The notes: generated by a model not told the origin, from the letters alone. A DNA stretch of 64,000 bases from Prevotella sp. oral taxon 299 str. F0039 (GCF_000163055.2 NC_022124.1:620001-684000), one strand, 5' to 3'. Positions 25,015-34,923 are shown, counted from the first letter of the stretch. A program made the numbers and translations.

Positions 25015-26565
25015 ATGGCAATAAAGAAAAGACCAGTATCTCCTCGCCAGAAGATGATCAATCTTTTGTATGTCGTTTTAATGGCAATGCTAGCCCTCAA
25101 CGTGTCAACTGAGGTGCTAGAGGGCTTTTCTGTGGTAGAAGAAAGCTTGAATAGAACCACAGAGAACGCAACAAAAGAGAATGGTTCAATATATGATAGT
25201 TTCGCAAAACATATGCAATCGAATCCCGAAAAGGTGAAAGCGTGGTTTGATAAGGCAACAAGTGTAAAGCAGATGAGCGATTCTTTGTATAATTTTGCAC
25301 AGCAGTTGAAAGTCGCTATCGTGAAAGAAGCCGATGGTAAAAACGGTTCTTTAGATGCAATAAAGAATAAAGAAGACCTTGAATCGGCTGCTCATGTAAT
25401 GCTTGCACCAGGCTCTGGCAAGGGAAAAGCATTGTTCAACGCCATTAACAGCTATCGAACTAGAATAGTGTCGATGGTGAATAATGCTGAAGAAAAAGCA
25501 ATAATAGAAAGCAATCTCTCTACCATTGTGCCCCAAAAAGCTCGCTCTTTGGGTAAAAACTGGCAAGAATACATGTTCGAAGGCATGCCCGTTGCGGCTG
25601 CAGTCACCCTTTTATCGAAGCTACAAAGCGATGTTCGTCACGCAGAAGGAACGGTATTACATTCTTTAGTGGCAAATGTTGATGTCAAAGATATCAGAGT
25701 GAACAAGCTAACTGCATTCGTTATTCCCGAGAGTAGAACCGTTATGACAGGTGATAGATTTGTTTCTCGTATCGTAATGGCAGCAGTAGACACCACACAA
25801 CAGCCCGAAATATATATCGGAGGCAGACGAGTTGCTTTGAGAAACAATATTTATGAGTTTGCAGCAGGAGGCGTTGGGGAGCATTCTTTCAGTGGTTTTA
25901 TTACCATGAAAGATGGAAATGGTAGTATTATTCGTCGTGACTTTACACAGAAATACAATGTTGTTGCGCCCTCAGCTACCGTTTCTGCAGACTTAATGAA
26001 TGTGCTTTACGCTGGATTTGATAATCCAATAAGCATCAGTATACCTGGAGTTCCACTGCAAGCCGTTACTGCTTCGATGACAGGAGGAGCCTTTCGCTCT
26101 GTAGGTATGGGTAAGTTTATAGCTAAGCCCTCTGCTGTTGGAAGCAATGTAACCATCAATGTGGCTGCAAAAGGAGAGAGCGGAGTGCGTCAGGTGGGTA
26201 AATATACCTTCCAAGTGCGCAAACTTCCCGATCCAATTGCCTACATCTCGCTCGGAACCGACCGCTTTAAAGGAGGTGCAATCGCTAAAGGTGCGTTGTT
26301 AGGAGTGAACAATTTGAGTGCAGCAATAGATGATGGACTATTAGATATCAAATTTAATGTGACTTCATTCGAAACTGTTTTCTTTGATAATATGGGTAAT
26401 GCAGTGCCTATGACCTCTGATGGTGGACACTTTTCTGCACGCCAACGAGACGAATTTAGAAAGCTATCACGTAACAAACGCTTCTATATATCTCGTATAA
26501 CAGCCGTTGGTCCTGATGGAATAAGCCGTAAACTACCTGCTTCTATGGAGGTAATTGTTAGATAA
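25015..26565 (+). CDS. porM: Type IX secretion motor protein PorM/GldM
   Basis: A 516-residue inner-membrane protein whose long periplasmic part transmits motor movement to the PorKN ring. The N-terminus has the family signature KKRPVSPRQKMINLLYVVLMAMLALNVSTEVLEGF, with a single membrane helix and the Glu used in GldM proton coupling. Periplasmic domains follow, with a helical D1 (residues 60-220), then immunoglobulin-like beta domains including YIGGRRVALRNN and ITAVGPDGISRKLPA near the end. It lies 35 bases after porL. Confidence 0.95.
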   Translation: MAIKKRPVSPRQKMINLLYVVLMAMLALNVSTEVLEGFSVVEESLNRTTENATKENGSIYDSFAKHMQSNPEKVKAWFDKATSVKQMSDSLYNFAQQLKVAIVKEADGKNGSLDAIKNKEDLESAAHVMLAPGSGKGKALFNAINSYRTRIVSMVNNAEEKAIIESNLSTIVPQKARSLGKNWQEYMFEGMPVAAAVTLLSKLQSDVRHAEGTVLHSLVANVDVKDIRVNKLTAFVIPESRTVMTGDRFVSRIVMAAVDTTQQPEIYIGGRRVALRNNIYEFAAGGVGEHSFSGFITMKDGNGSIIRRDFTQKYNVVAPSATVSADLMNVLYAGFDNPISISIPGVPLQAVTASMTGGAFRSVGMGKFIAKPSAVGSNVTINVAAKGESGVRQVGKYTFQVRKLPDPIAYISLGTDRFKGGAIAKGALLGVNNLSAAIDDGLLDIKFNVTSFETVFFDNMGNAVPMTSDGGHFSARQRDEFRKLSRNKRFYISRITAVGPDGISRKLPASMEVIVR

Positions 26566-26597
26566 TAATATATAGTTGTAGACTAGAAAAAATAAAT

Positions 26598-27656
26598 ATG
26601 ATGAAGAAAGTGTTTCTATTTCTCTTTGCAATTGTTTTTACATCATCGGCATTTGCGCAAGCACCTGCACGACGAGCACAGCAAGAACAATCTAAAAGAG
26701 CCAATGCAAATAATATTACAACACGTGCTCGTTTGTCTTTCCCTGTTACTGAAAGCATGCCCGAAGATGTGGTTTGGCGTCGTGATATATATAGAGAGCT
26801 GAATTTAATGGACGATGCAAATGCTGGATTATACTATCCTACAGAGCCTATAGGTACCCAAATGAACCTCTTTACATACATCTTTAAGTTGATGATGACA
26901 GGCAATGTAAAGGCTTATGAATATCGATTGGATGGCAATGAGCATTTCACTGATAGTGCAAGAATAAAGCCATTGGCTTTTCTTGATAACTATCACATCT
27001 ACTATGAGCGTACTGGTAAGGGCGTTAAAATAGATGATAGCGATATTCCTTCAAAGGAAGTGAAAGGTTATTACATCAAAGAAAGCTCTTATTACGATCA
27101 AGCTACTGCAACATTCCACACCAAAGTATTGGCGTTATGCCCTATAATGAAACGTGAAGACGACTTTGGTGATGCTGCAACTCCTTATCCTTTGTTTTGG
27201 GTGAAGTATGCTGATTTGGCACCATTCTTATCGAAACAAACCATTATGACAAGCAACTTGAACAATGCTGCAGTGATGTCGGTAGACGATTACTTTACAA
27301 AAAACATGTATAAGGGTAAAATCTATAAAACAAACAATATGCAAGGACTCACTATCGCACAGTATTGCTCAACCGATTCAGCTGTTGTTAAAGAACAAAA
27401 GCGTATAGAAAGAGAAATTGCAGCTTTTGAAAAGAATATGTGGGGTAATGCTGTGAAGAAAGATTCGCTTGATAGTATTGCCAAGATAGCAAAAGATTTG
27501 CCTAAGATAAAGAAGAGAACCAACCGCAGAAGCGGTGAGGTAGCAGAGCAAAAAGAGGTGAAGAAAAATAGAAGAACAACTACTTCTACTTCTCATAGCA
27601 GTGGTTCTGCGAGAGTAAGTGTGCGTCGTGAACGTCATATTGTTGAACAATCATAG
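26598..27656 (+). CDS. porN: Type IX secretion protein PorN/GldN
   Basis: A 352-residue periplasmic partner of PorK. Signal peptide ends near SSAFAQ. Diagnostic segments are VVWRRDIYRELNLMDDANAGLYYP and YYIKESSYYDQATATFHTKVLALCPI. The last 65 residues form a basic, low-complexity tail (KKRTNRRSGEVAEQKEVKKN, RRTTTSTSHSSGS), longer than in many homologues. It lies 32 bases downstream of porM and is the last core gene of the operon. Confidence 0.93.
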   Translation: MMKKVFLFLFAIVFTSSAFAQAPARRAQQEQSKRANANNITTRARLSFPVTESMPEDVVWRRDIYRELNLMDDANAGLYYPTEPIGTQMNLFTYIFKLMMTGNVKAYEYRLDGNEHFTDSARIKPLAFLDNYHIYYERTGKGVKIDDSDIPSKEVKGYYIKESSYYDQATATFHTKVLALCPIMKREDDFGDAATPYPLFWVKYADLAPFLSKQTIMTSNLNNAAVMSVDDYFTKNMYKGKIYKTNNMQGLTIAQYCSTDSAVVKEQKRIEREIAAFEKNMWGNAVKKDSLDSIAKIAKDLPKIKKRTNRRSGEVAEQKEVKKNRRTTTSTSHSSGSARVSVRRERHIVEQS

Positions 27657-27703
27657 TATAAGAGAGAAGTATAAATAGTATAGAACCTGTGAATTAAATA
27701 GTA

Positions 27704-28318
27704 ATGAAAAAGATTTTATGTTCAGGAATGATCGTTTTTATGATGCTATTATCTACAAATACTAACGCTCAAGTTGGTTTTGGTATTAAAGGAGGAGTAG
27801 ATGTAACAAGTATAAAGCTAGGGCATGAGGTAATGACGCCATCTAATAAAGTGGGCTTTTTTATTGGTCCAACAGTAAAGTGCACTCTTCCTGTTGTAGG
27901 ATTAGGTTTTGATGCTTCTCTTCTTTATGAACAGAAAAAAGCTCAAATGTGTGGAAAGTTTTTAAATTCGTCAACAACTTTAGTTCAAGAACAAGTTATT
28001 TTACCTATAAATTTACGTTATAGTGTAGGCTTAGGAGATTTAATAAATGTGTTTGCTTTTGCAGGACCGCAGTTTGGTTTCAATATAGGAGATAAGTCAA
28101 AAAGTCTTTATCAAAATGTAGCAGATTGGAAATTTAGTCAGTCAAACCTTAGTCTTAACTTCGGAGTAGGTGCAACTTTGTTTAAGCATTTACAAGTAAC
28201 AGCTAACTATAACTTTGCTTGCGGTAAGACAGGAGAGCTAACTTTGCTTCAAGGAGCCAAGAATGTTGAGGAAGGGCGCAATAGATCTTGGCAATTAGGT
28301 GCCACTTATTTCTTCTAA
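27704..28318 (+). CDS. Small outer-membrane beta-barrel protein (PorT-like family)
   Basis: A 204-residue protein with signal peptide (ending TNTNAQ) and a barrel of about eight strands: VGFGIKGGVDVTSIKLG, VGFFIGPTVKCTLPVVGLGFDASLLYEQ, ILPINLRYSVGLG, VFAFAGPQFGFNIG, LSLNFGVGATLFKHLQVTANYNFACG, and the terminal aromatic strand WQLGATYFF. It falls in the broad 'outer membrane beta-barrel / PorT' family. It follows porN by 47 bases in the same direction; that suggests, but does not prove, a link with secretion. Confidence 0.75.
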   Translation: MKKILCSGMIVFMMLLSTNTNAQVGFGIKGGVDVTSIKLGHEVMTPSNKVGFFIGPTVKCTLPVVGLGFDASLLYEQKKAQMCGKFLNSSTTLVQEQVILPINLRYSVGLGDLINVFAFAGPQFGFNIGDKSKSLYQNVADWKFSQSNLSLNFGVGATLFKHLQVTANYNFACGKTGELTLLQGAKNVEEGRNRSWQLGATYFF

Positions 28319-28384
28319 AGGAGAGACATCGCATAGCTTAAAAGCATATAAAAAAGAGCGTAAAAGTGGCTCTTTCAACCAATA

Positions 28385-28421
28385 AAGGCAATAATCTTAT
28401 TGAGGTTATTGCCTTCTCTTT
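28385..28421 (+). terminator. Terminator of the type IX operon
   Basis: Stem AAGGCAATAA/TTATTGCCTT with an 11-base loop, then CTCTTTTG, about 70 bases beyond the last stop codon. Confidence 0.75.
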
Positions 28422-28468
28422 TGTCTATTGTCAACCGCCTTGCCCATTTATCTCCACGATATGCCGTA

Positions 28469-28556
28469 GTAATAGCAATGCTATTGCGCCCTAATCTCAA
28501 TGCTATTACACTCTAAAAACAATGTTATTGCAATGAAAAGTCAATGCTTTTATTAT
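28469..28556. repeat. Four-unit 22-bp palindromic array (locus 6)
   Basis: Units open GTAATAG, CTAATCT, CTAAAAA and GAAAAGT. Right halves read GCTATT, GCTATT, GTTATT and GCTTTT at a 22-base period. Unit 1 is a complete palindrome (AATAGCAATGCTATT), the one clear case of a compensated change at symmetric positions. The array lies between the type IX operon terminator and the promoter of the FadL-like porin. Confidence 0.87.
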
Positions 28557-28664
28557 TGCAATACGATTGCACTTTGTTCGTATTGCAAACTATATAAAGA
28601 GTATCTTGTATGTTAATAAACACAAAAATAGATAAGAATATACGGAAAAATAAAACAATTAAGT

Positions 28665-28672
28665 TACCTTTG
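28665..28672 (+). promoter_or_regulatory. -7 element of the FadL-like porin gene
   Basis: TACCTTTG, 28 bases before the ATG. Confidence 0.75.
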
Positions 28673-28699
28673 CAATGAATTTAATTACATTATTTTAAG

Positions 28700-30241
28700 A
28701 TGATAAGAACAAAATTGACTTTGTTAGCAGTTGCTACAACTGTTTCAACAAGTGTGTTAGCTGGTGGATTGCTCACCAATACCAATCAAAACATTGCTTT
28801 TAATCGAAACTTTGCACGTGAGGCAACTATCGGAATTGATGGTGTTTACTCAAATCCTGCAGGTGTAATGTTTTTAAATAAGGGATTCCACTTATCGCTT
28901 AACTTCCAAAACGTGTATCAAACACGTAGCATTTTGAGTGGAATGACTGTAAAACAACTCGGAGCATTGAACGAGACAGCATTACAACAAACACCTTTTT
29001 ATCAACCTTTCAAACTCAATGGAGGTGATGCACAAGGTAGAAAAGAATATGTAGGTAAGGCATCAGTGCCCATTCTTCCTTCATTCCAAGCAGCATATAA
29101 CACCGACAAATGGAGCTTCCAAGCAGGCTTTGGTCTTGTTGGTGGTGGTGGAAAAGCCAGCTTTAATGATGGATTAGGTTCTTTTGAACGTCCAATTTCA
29201 ATGATTCCTGCATTACTTTATAGCAAGAACTTAGGCTCAACAACACCAGGATATAGCTTCGATAGCTATTTAAGTGGTCGTCAATATATCTTCGGTATGC
29301 AACTCGGAGCTGCTTATAAGGTCAACGAAAATGTAGCTGTTTATGGTGGTGTGCGTGTGAACTATGTGTGGAACAAATACGAAGGCAACATTACAAACAT
29401 CTCTGCAAACATCAAAGGCACAAATTATCCACTCTACCAGTATTTTGGTACTACCGCAAATACATTAGAAACACAAGCAAAAGCATTACGTGCTCAAGCA
29501 CAGGCAGTCACAGATCCTGCTACAATTGCAAAGCTAACAGCAGGTGCAGACCAAGCTGAAGCAGGTGTAAATGCACTGAGAAAGCAACAAGGTGAAGTGC
29601 AAGATAAGTATTTAGAATCTACACAAACAGGTTGGGGAGTGACTCCTATCATTGGTGTTGACGTGAAATTGGGCAAGTGGAACTTCGCTTCTAAATTAGA
29701 ATTCAATACACATCTCAACATACAAAACGATACAAAGAGAGATGATACAGGTATGTTTAAACATGGTGTGAATACCCCTAACGACATTCCTGCATTGTTA
29801 ACACTTGGTGCACAATATGAAATTACACCAGAAGTGCGTGTTATGACTGGTTGGCATCACTACTTTGACAAGAGTGCAAAGATGGCTAATGACAAACAAA
29901 AGCTATTGAAGAGCAACACCAACGAGTTCCTTTTGGGTGCAGAGTGGGATGTTACTGATAAGATTTTGGTTAGTGCTGGAACTCAATTCACACGCTACGG
30001 TCTTGGAAAGGGTGCTTACTTGAACGATATGAGCTTTGTAACAAGTAGCTATTCTCTTGGCTTTGGAGCTAAATTCGAAGTGGCAAAGAATGTACATGTA
30101 AATGTAGCTTATTTCTGGACAAACTACGAAAAGTTCAATAAAACAACAGAAACAAGTCTTGGAGTAGCAAAAGTTGTGAACACAGATGAGTTTACTCGTA
30201 CTAATAAAGTATTTGGTGTAGGTGTTGATTTCACCTTCTAA
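28700..30241 (+). CDS. OmpP1/FadL/TodX family outer-membrane transporter
   Basis: Hydrophobic-compound transporter of the outer membrane, 513 aa. Signal peptide ends SVLAGG. The family mark NFAREATIGIDGVYSNPAGVMFLNKG places the N-terminal hatch, with the conserved NPAG. A central helical Ala/Gln-rich region (LETQAKALRAQAQAVTDPATI, shown here only in part: ALRAQAQAVTD) interrupts the barrel around residues 255-300. The protein ends with the aromatic strand VFGVGVDFTF, a normal barrel-insertion signal. Substrate not visible; long-chain fatty acids are the usual cargo. It stands alone behind its own promoter and terminator. Confidence 0.88.
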   Translation: MIRTKLTLLAVATTVSTSVLAGGLLTNTNQNIAFNRNFAREATIGIDGVYSNPAGVMFLNKGFHLSLNFQNVYQTRSILSGMTVKQLGALNETALQQTPFYQPFKLNGGDAQGRKEYVGKASVPILPSFQAAYNTDKWSFQAGFGLVGGGGKASFNDGLGSFERPISMIPALLYSKNLGSTTPGYSFDSYLSGRQYIFGMQLGAAYKVNENVAVYGGVRVNYVWNKYEGNITNISANIKGTNYPLYQYFGTTANTLETQAKALRAQAQAVTDPATIAKLTAGADQAEAGVNALRKQQGEVQDKYLESTQTGWGVTPIIGVDVKLGKWNFASKLEFNTHLNIQNDTKRDDTGMFKHGVNTPNDIPALLTLGAQYEITPEVRVMTGWHHYFDKSAKMANDKQKLLKSNTNEFLLGAEWDVTDKILVSAGTQFTRYGLGKGAYLNDMSFVTSSYSLGFGAKFEVAKNVHVNVAYFWTNYEKFNKTTETSLGVAKVVNTDEFTRTNKVFGVGVDFTF

Positions 30242-30417
30242 AATATAAAGATGCTTATTAATTTATGATTGAATTTTCACAAATTGAAATAAGAGTAATA
30301 AAGCCTAATAAATAGTTTTTGCTTTTATTCCCCCTATGATAACTTGATTTAGTCTATTAAAAACATACAATAAAGAAAAAAGCTGTTTTAAATAATCAAT
30401 AGTAATATAAAGATTAT

Positions 30418-30453
30418 AAGGTCGGATGCTTGTGAAAGTATCCGACCTTTTTT
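30418..30453. terminator. Bidirectional terminator between the porin and priA
   Basis: Stem AAGGTCGGAT/ATCCGACCTT with a 12-base loop, followed by TTTTTTATTG on the plus strand. It ends two convergent genes. The 170 bases before it hold nothing else. Confidence 0.85.
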
Positions 30454-30493
30454 ATTGTTTTATTTTGTTGTTGTTCGTTTGGGAGAGAAGAAA

Positions 30494-32770
30494 CTACATC
30501 GGGTCGATGTCGTAGTAGATTTGAATTGCCGCATAAGGTTTATTGTTTAGCAATTCAGCTTGTGCCATTCTGAGATATTCTCGCACATCATTTCCATTTA
30601 AACCAAGTTCGAGTTTAAGCATTAACTTGCGTATATGTAGGTCTTTTACCCGTGCAATAGAAGGGCGATCGGGTCCTAAAAGTCGCTCACCAAACCAACT
30701 TCTAAGTCGTCCTGCCAACACATTTGCAGCCCCTTCAGCCACCTTTTCGTGTTTGTGTTTAATGTAGATATAAATAAGTCGATAGAAAGGAGGATATTTA
30801 AACATCATTCTTTCTTCCAAAGTATCGTTATAAAAAGTTTTGAAGTCGTTGTTAGCGATTTGCGAAATGATAGGCATATCGGCATTTTTTGTTTGTAATA
30901 TCACCCTGCCTTGTTCGCCTTTGCGTCCTGCTCTGCCTGCAACTTGCCCCATCATCATAAACGCATATTCGTAAGAACGAAAGTCGGGATAGTTCAAAAT
31001 ACTATCAGCATCGATAATACCCACCACCTTTACCTTGTCGAAGTCTAATCCTTTGGTGATCATTTGCGTTCCGATGAGGATATTGGTGCGTCCTTGAGAG
31101 AAATCGTTAATGATGCGTTCGTAGGCGTTTTTGGTGCGAGTAGTGTCTAAGTCCATACGAGAAATGCGTGCACCTTGAAAGGTTTCGTTCACTAGTTCTT
31201 CAATCTTTTCAGTGCCATAGCCCTTACTTCGCAACTCGGTGCAACCGCATTTAGGACAAGAAGAGGGTATGAGATAAGTGAAACCACAATAATGACAACT
31301 CAAATGGTTCATGTTTTTGTGGATAGTGAGCGACACATCGCAGTTTTGACACTTAGGAACCCAGCCACATTCCTTGCACTCGAGCATCGGAGCAAAGCCC
31401 CTTCTGTTTTGGAAAAGGATAGCCTGCTTGCCCTCGTCGATGGCTTGTTGCACCGCATCAACAAGTGGTTGAGAGAAAATACCCTTCATTATCTTACGTC
31501 GTCTCAAATCCTTTACATCAATAATCTCGATCTTAGGTAAGGCAATGTCTTTGAATCGGGTAGTTAATTCCACCAAACCATATTTGCCTTGGCAGGCATT
31601 ATAGTAGCTTTCCATTGAAGGAGTTGCGGTTCCGAGTAGCGTCTTTGCATTGTACATCTTCGCTAGCATCACTGCAACAGAGCGGGCGTGATAGCGTGGA
31701 GCGGGGTCTTGTTGTTTGAAAGAGGTTTCGTGTTCCTCGTCGATAATAATCAAACCCAAATTTTGAAAAGGTAGAAACACCGAGCTTCTAACGCCCAATA
31801 TCACCTTATAAGGATTGTCAGAGAGTTGCTTTTTCCATATCTCTACACGCTCAGCATCGTTGTATTTAGAATGATAAATACCCAGTTGGTTGCCAAAAAT
31901 ACGTTGTAAGCGTTGCGTTATTTGTACCGTTAGCGCAATTTCGGGGAGAATATAAAGTACTTGTTGATGTTTTTCGAGTGCATTTTGAATGAGATGGATA
32001 TATACTTCAGTCTTTCCGCTCGATGTAACACCATGCAATAGCACAATATCTCGCTTCATCCATTGCATCAAAATCTTGTTATAAGCATCTTGTTGGGCTG
32101 CAGAAAGCACCTTTGTTCTAATAGTTTGTTCGTTGTTAGACGTGTTGAGGCGGGTAACTTCTTGTTCATAGGTGGTTAAAATGCCCTTGCCTGTAAGTCC
32201 TTGCAATGCTGCAGCATTGCCATTGCTCACGTTCATCAACTCAACTCGAGTAATTTCGCTTATTTCTTGTGCGTTATCTCCCTGCAAAGCATCGTTCCAA
32301 TGCGAAATAGAAAGATAACATTCCAACATTTGTAGTTGCTTGTTTGCTCTCTTTACTAAAGAAATGGCACGAGATAAACCCTCTTTAGATTGATAAGAAG
32401 GGTAGAGTTGAACGTATGTTTCGGTGCGAGGTCGGTAGCCTTCCTCGGCTTTTAGTCCTGCAGGAACAGCCGCTTTGTAAACATCTCCCAGTGGAGTCAT
32501 GTAATAATGTGCAATCCATTTCCACAAATCCAACTGCTTTTCGAGCACAACGGGCAAGGCATCGGGGAAGTCGATAGCATCTCTTGTGTCGAAAGAAGGC
32601 TTAGTGTTGTGCACTCGTTCAATAATTCCTGTGTAGGTTTTCGAACGTCCTAAAGGCACAACAACACGTTTGCCCACAACTGCTTTGTGTGCATCTTTAG
32701 CATGAACAGAATAAGTAAACAAACCTTCGAGGGGTAAGGGAAGGATTACATCTATATAAATCATTACCAC
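30494..32770 (-). CDS. priA: Primosomal replication protein N' (PriA helicase)
   Basis: Restarts stalled replication forks. The 758 residues show the N-terminal DNA-binding PGLPLPLEGLFTYSV-type region, then a DEAH-type helicase: Walker A GVTSSGKTEVYIH near residue 250, DEEH near 345, GTATPSMES near 380, and GTQMITKGLDFDKV with QVAGRAGR in the second half. The eight zinc-binding cysteines sit in CKECGWVPKCQNC and CHYCGFTYLIPSSCPKCGC. Three starts are close (MVM); the third, MIYIDVILPLPLEG, is likeliest because the promoter -7 element overlaps the first codon. That would make the transcript nearly leaderless. Confidence 0.95.
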   Translation of the reverse strand: MVMIYIDVILPLPLEGLFTYSVHAKDAHKAVVGKRVVVPLGRSKTYTGIIERVHNTKPSFDTRDAIDFPDALPVVLEKQLDLWKWIAHYYMTPLGDVYKAAVPAGLKAEEGYRPRTETYVQLYPSYQSKEGLSRAISLVKRANKQLQMLECYLSISHWNDALQGDNAQEISEITRVELMNVSNGNAAALQGLTGKGILTTYEQEVTRLNTSNNEQTIRTKVLSAAQQDAYNKILMQWMKRDIVLLHGVTSSGKTEVYIHLIQNALEKHQQVLYILPEIALTVQITQRLQRIFGNQLGIYHSKYNDAERVEIWKKQLSDNPYKVILGVRSSVFLPFQNLGLIIIDEEHETSFKQQDPAPRYHARSVAVMLAKMYNAKTLLGTATPSMESYYNACQGKYGLVELTTRFKDIALPKIEIIDVKDLRRRKIMKGIFSQPLVDAVQQAIDEGKQAILFQNRRGFAPMLECKECGWVPKCQNCDVSLTIHKNMNHLSCHYCGFTYLIPSSCPKCGCTELRSKGYGTEKIEELVNETFQGARISRMDLDTTRTKNAYERIINDFSQGRTNILIGTQMITKGLDFDKVKVVGIIDADSILNYPDFRSYEYAFMMMGQVAGRAGRKGEQGRVILQTKNADMPIISQIANNDFKTFYNDTLEERMMFKYPPFYRLIYIYIKHKHEKVAEGAANVLAGRLRSWFGERLLGPDRPSIARVKDLHIRKLMLKLELGLNGNDVREYLRMAQAELLNNKPYAAIQIYYDIDPM

Positions 32771-32820
32771 AAAGATAGTTCAATTGCACGAAATAGTAAA
32801 GCTTTTGCAATAGAACTATC
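32770..32820 (-). promoter_or_regulatory. priA -7 element overlapping the terminator hairpin of the upstream gene
   Basis: TATCTTTG (32770-32777) is part of the 3' arm of a 15-base stem (GATAGTTCAATTGCA against TGCAATAGAACTATC, one mismatch), which lies downstream of the Xaa-Pro aminopeptidase stop. One sequence thus appears to serve as terminator for one gene and promoter for the next. Confidence 0.5.
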
Positions 32821-32855
32821 AAAAAAATAGTTTACAAAAGCTTTATATTCTCGAC

Positions 32856-34664
32856 TTAAGAACGTGTGAGTGGGGCTGTTTTTTCTTTCAACCATTCTAC
32901 CTCTTGAGGGTCTAATAGAGGTGAAAGAAGTTGGAAAACCTTGTCGTGGTAATTATTTAACCACTCTAATTCGTCGTTCGTTAGAAGATGAATCTTAATG
33001 GGTTCGGTTTGAATGGGGCACAAAGTGAGCGATTCGAATTGCAAGAAACGACCAAAGTCGGAGTGCATGTAGAGTGTTGCCAACATGATATTTTCGATGC
33101 GAACACCAAACTTATCTTGAAGATAAATACCAGGTTCGTTGGTGATGGTGGTGTTTTCGAAGAAAGGAGCGGGGCGATATTGCATGCGAATTTGCTGTGG
33201 TCCTTCGTGAACATTTAAGAAAGAACCCACGCCATGACCTGTTCCATGACCAAAATTGAGTCCTTCTTTCCATAAAGGTTCACGAGCCATAATATCCAAC
33301 TGAGTGCCATTGGTTCCCTCGGGGAATATAGTTTGTGCCAAACCGATATGCGCCTTAAGCACCAAAGTATATACATGCTTCTGTTCGTTGGTGAGCTTTC
33401 CGAGAGGAATGGTGCGGGTGATGTCTGTTGTTCCGTCGAGATATTGAGCACCACTGTCTAGCAACAAGAAACCTTCGGGTTTGAGTTCTACATTTGTTTC
33501 TTCCGTTGGTTCGTAGTGAACAATAGCTCCATGCGCCTGATAAGCAGCTATGGTGCCGAATGAAATACCCTTATATAAAGGCTGTTCACTTCGGAATTGC
33601 TCCAGTTTTTGCGCAATAGAGAGCTCGGTTTCACTTCCTTTTGGTATCGTTTTTTCTAGCCAAATAAGGAATTTAACCAATGCAACGCCATCTCGTTTTA
33701 AAGCGTTTCTGAAGCCGTTTACTTCGGTTTCGTTCTTGATAGCCTTCATACTTTGAATGGGAGAAGGCTGGTTGACAACCTTAGTTTTTGATGCAGCGTG
33801 ATATAAAGTGTAGCTAATTTCGTTACCATCGAGTTGCAGATTGTATTCAGAATAGTTCGAAATATCAGGTAAAATATCATTATACTCTTTAATTTCGATA
33901 TGCTTTTGGGTGAGATATGCCACTACTTCGCTATTAACTTTACACCTATTTATATATAGGGTGCTATAGTTTTGTGTTACCAAGAGATAGGCAACAAAAA
34001 CAGGATTGCATGGAATATCATTACCACGAAGATTTAATAGCCACGCAATAGAGTCGAGTTGTGATACTAAAATGCCATCTCGTCCGTTGTCTTTAAGATA
34101 TTGTTGAAGCTGATTGATCTTCACTTCGCAATCAATCCCAGCATATTTGAGCGAATGAATAAAGACCTCTTCAGTAGGAAGAGAAGGGCGGTCGGTCCAC
34201 ACGATGTTGAAAGGATCGAAATTTGTGCGTAGGGTGATGCCTCCTTTGTGTTGTAAATTGCGTTTTAATTCTTCCACCTCGTTGTTGCAAGAGGTGGTGC
34301 CATTGATGCCCACTTCGGGGCTATGTACGTTAGAAAGAACATCTCCTAACCACTCGCTTATTGAGGGAGTAGACGCCAATCCGTCTTTCATTAAGACAAT
34401 ATTAGTATCCTGTAGCTGTTCTTCTGCAGCTATAAAATAGCGTGAGTCGGTCCATAAAGCTGCCTCGTTTTGTGTTATCACTACCGTACCAGCAGAGCCA
34501 TCAAAGCCTGAAATCCATTCTCTACACTTCCAAAAGTTAGGGATATATTCGCTGTTGTGTGCATCACTACTGGGAATAATGAAGGCAGAGAGGTGTTCTT
34601 TTTGCATCACCTTGCGAAGATTTTCAATGCGATTCAATATCATTTTGCTCATATTAAAATTCAT
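32856..34664 (-). CDS. Xaa-Pro aminopeptidase (M24B)
   Basis: Removes N-terminal residues preceding proline; cytosolic, 602 aa, the long three-domain form. The first two domains are creatinase-like (IPSSDAHNSEYIPNFWKCREW, GSAGTVVIT). The catalytic pita-bread domain supplies the metal ligands: Asp in LLDSGAQYLDGTTDITRT, His in GHGTGHGVGSFLNVHEGP, and Glu in NEPGIY and in VRIENIM. The start could be the first Met or MSKMILNRIENLR four codons later. It is monocistronic by appearance. Confidence 0.93.
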   Translation of the reverse strand: MNFNMSKMILNRIENLRKVMQKEHLSAFIIPSSDAHNSEYIPNFWKCREWISGFDGSAGTVVITQNEAALWTDSRYFIAAEEQLQDTNIVLMKDGLASTPSISEWLGDVLSNVHSPEVGINGTTSCNNEVEELKRNLQHKGGITLRTNFDPFNIVWTDRPSLPTEEVFIHSLKYAGIDCEVKINQLQQYLKDNGRDGILVSQLDSIAWLLNLRGNDIPCNPVFVAYLLVTQNYSTLYINRCKVNSEVVAYLTQKHIEIKEYNDILPDISNYSEYNLQLDGNEISYTLYHAASKTKVVNQPSPIQSMKAIKNETEVNGFRNALKRDGVALVKFLIWLEKTIPKGSETELSIAQKLEQFRSEQPLYKGISFGTIAAYQAHGAIVHYEPTEETNVELKPEGFLLLDSGAQYLDGTTDITRTIPLGKLTNEQKHVYTLVLKAHIGLAQTIFPEGTNGTQLDIMAREPLWKEGLNFGHGTGHGVGSFLNVHEGPQQIRMQYRPAPFFENTTITNEPGIYLQDKFGVRIENIMLATLYMHSDFGRFLQFESLTLCPIQTEPIKIHLLTNDELEWLNNYHDKVFQLLSPLLDPQEVEWLKEKTAPLTRS

Positions 34665-34867
34665 TATAAAAGATAAAATAATTCTATATTATTACGACCT
34701 TGCTCTTGCTTTGGGTGTAATAGAAATACAAAAGCAAACAAAGAGAGGTTGTTTATATTGATACTAAGGTATATAATAAACAGAAGAGAAACGAAAAGTT
34801 TATATGTTTTTAAGAAATCAAGCGATAATAAAGCCCAAATAAATGTTGAGAGTAAGCGATTTTTTAC

Positions 34868-34875
34868 TAACTTTG
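34868..34875 (+). promoter_or_regulatory. -7 element of mdh
   Basis: TAACTTTG, 48 bases before the mdh ATG. It rules out an in-frame start further upstream. Confidence 0.7.
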
Positions 34876-34923
34876 CGACACAAAGACGAATATAAAATTC
34901 AAATAAACATAAATTATAAAGCT

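Noticed and set aside
34843..34923. In-frame N-terminal extension of malate dehydrogenase
   Set aside because: It crosses the TAACTTTG promoter element; the dehydrogenase fold starts at the chosen ATG.
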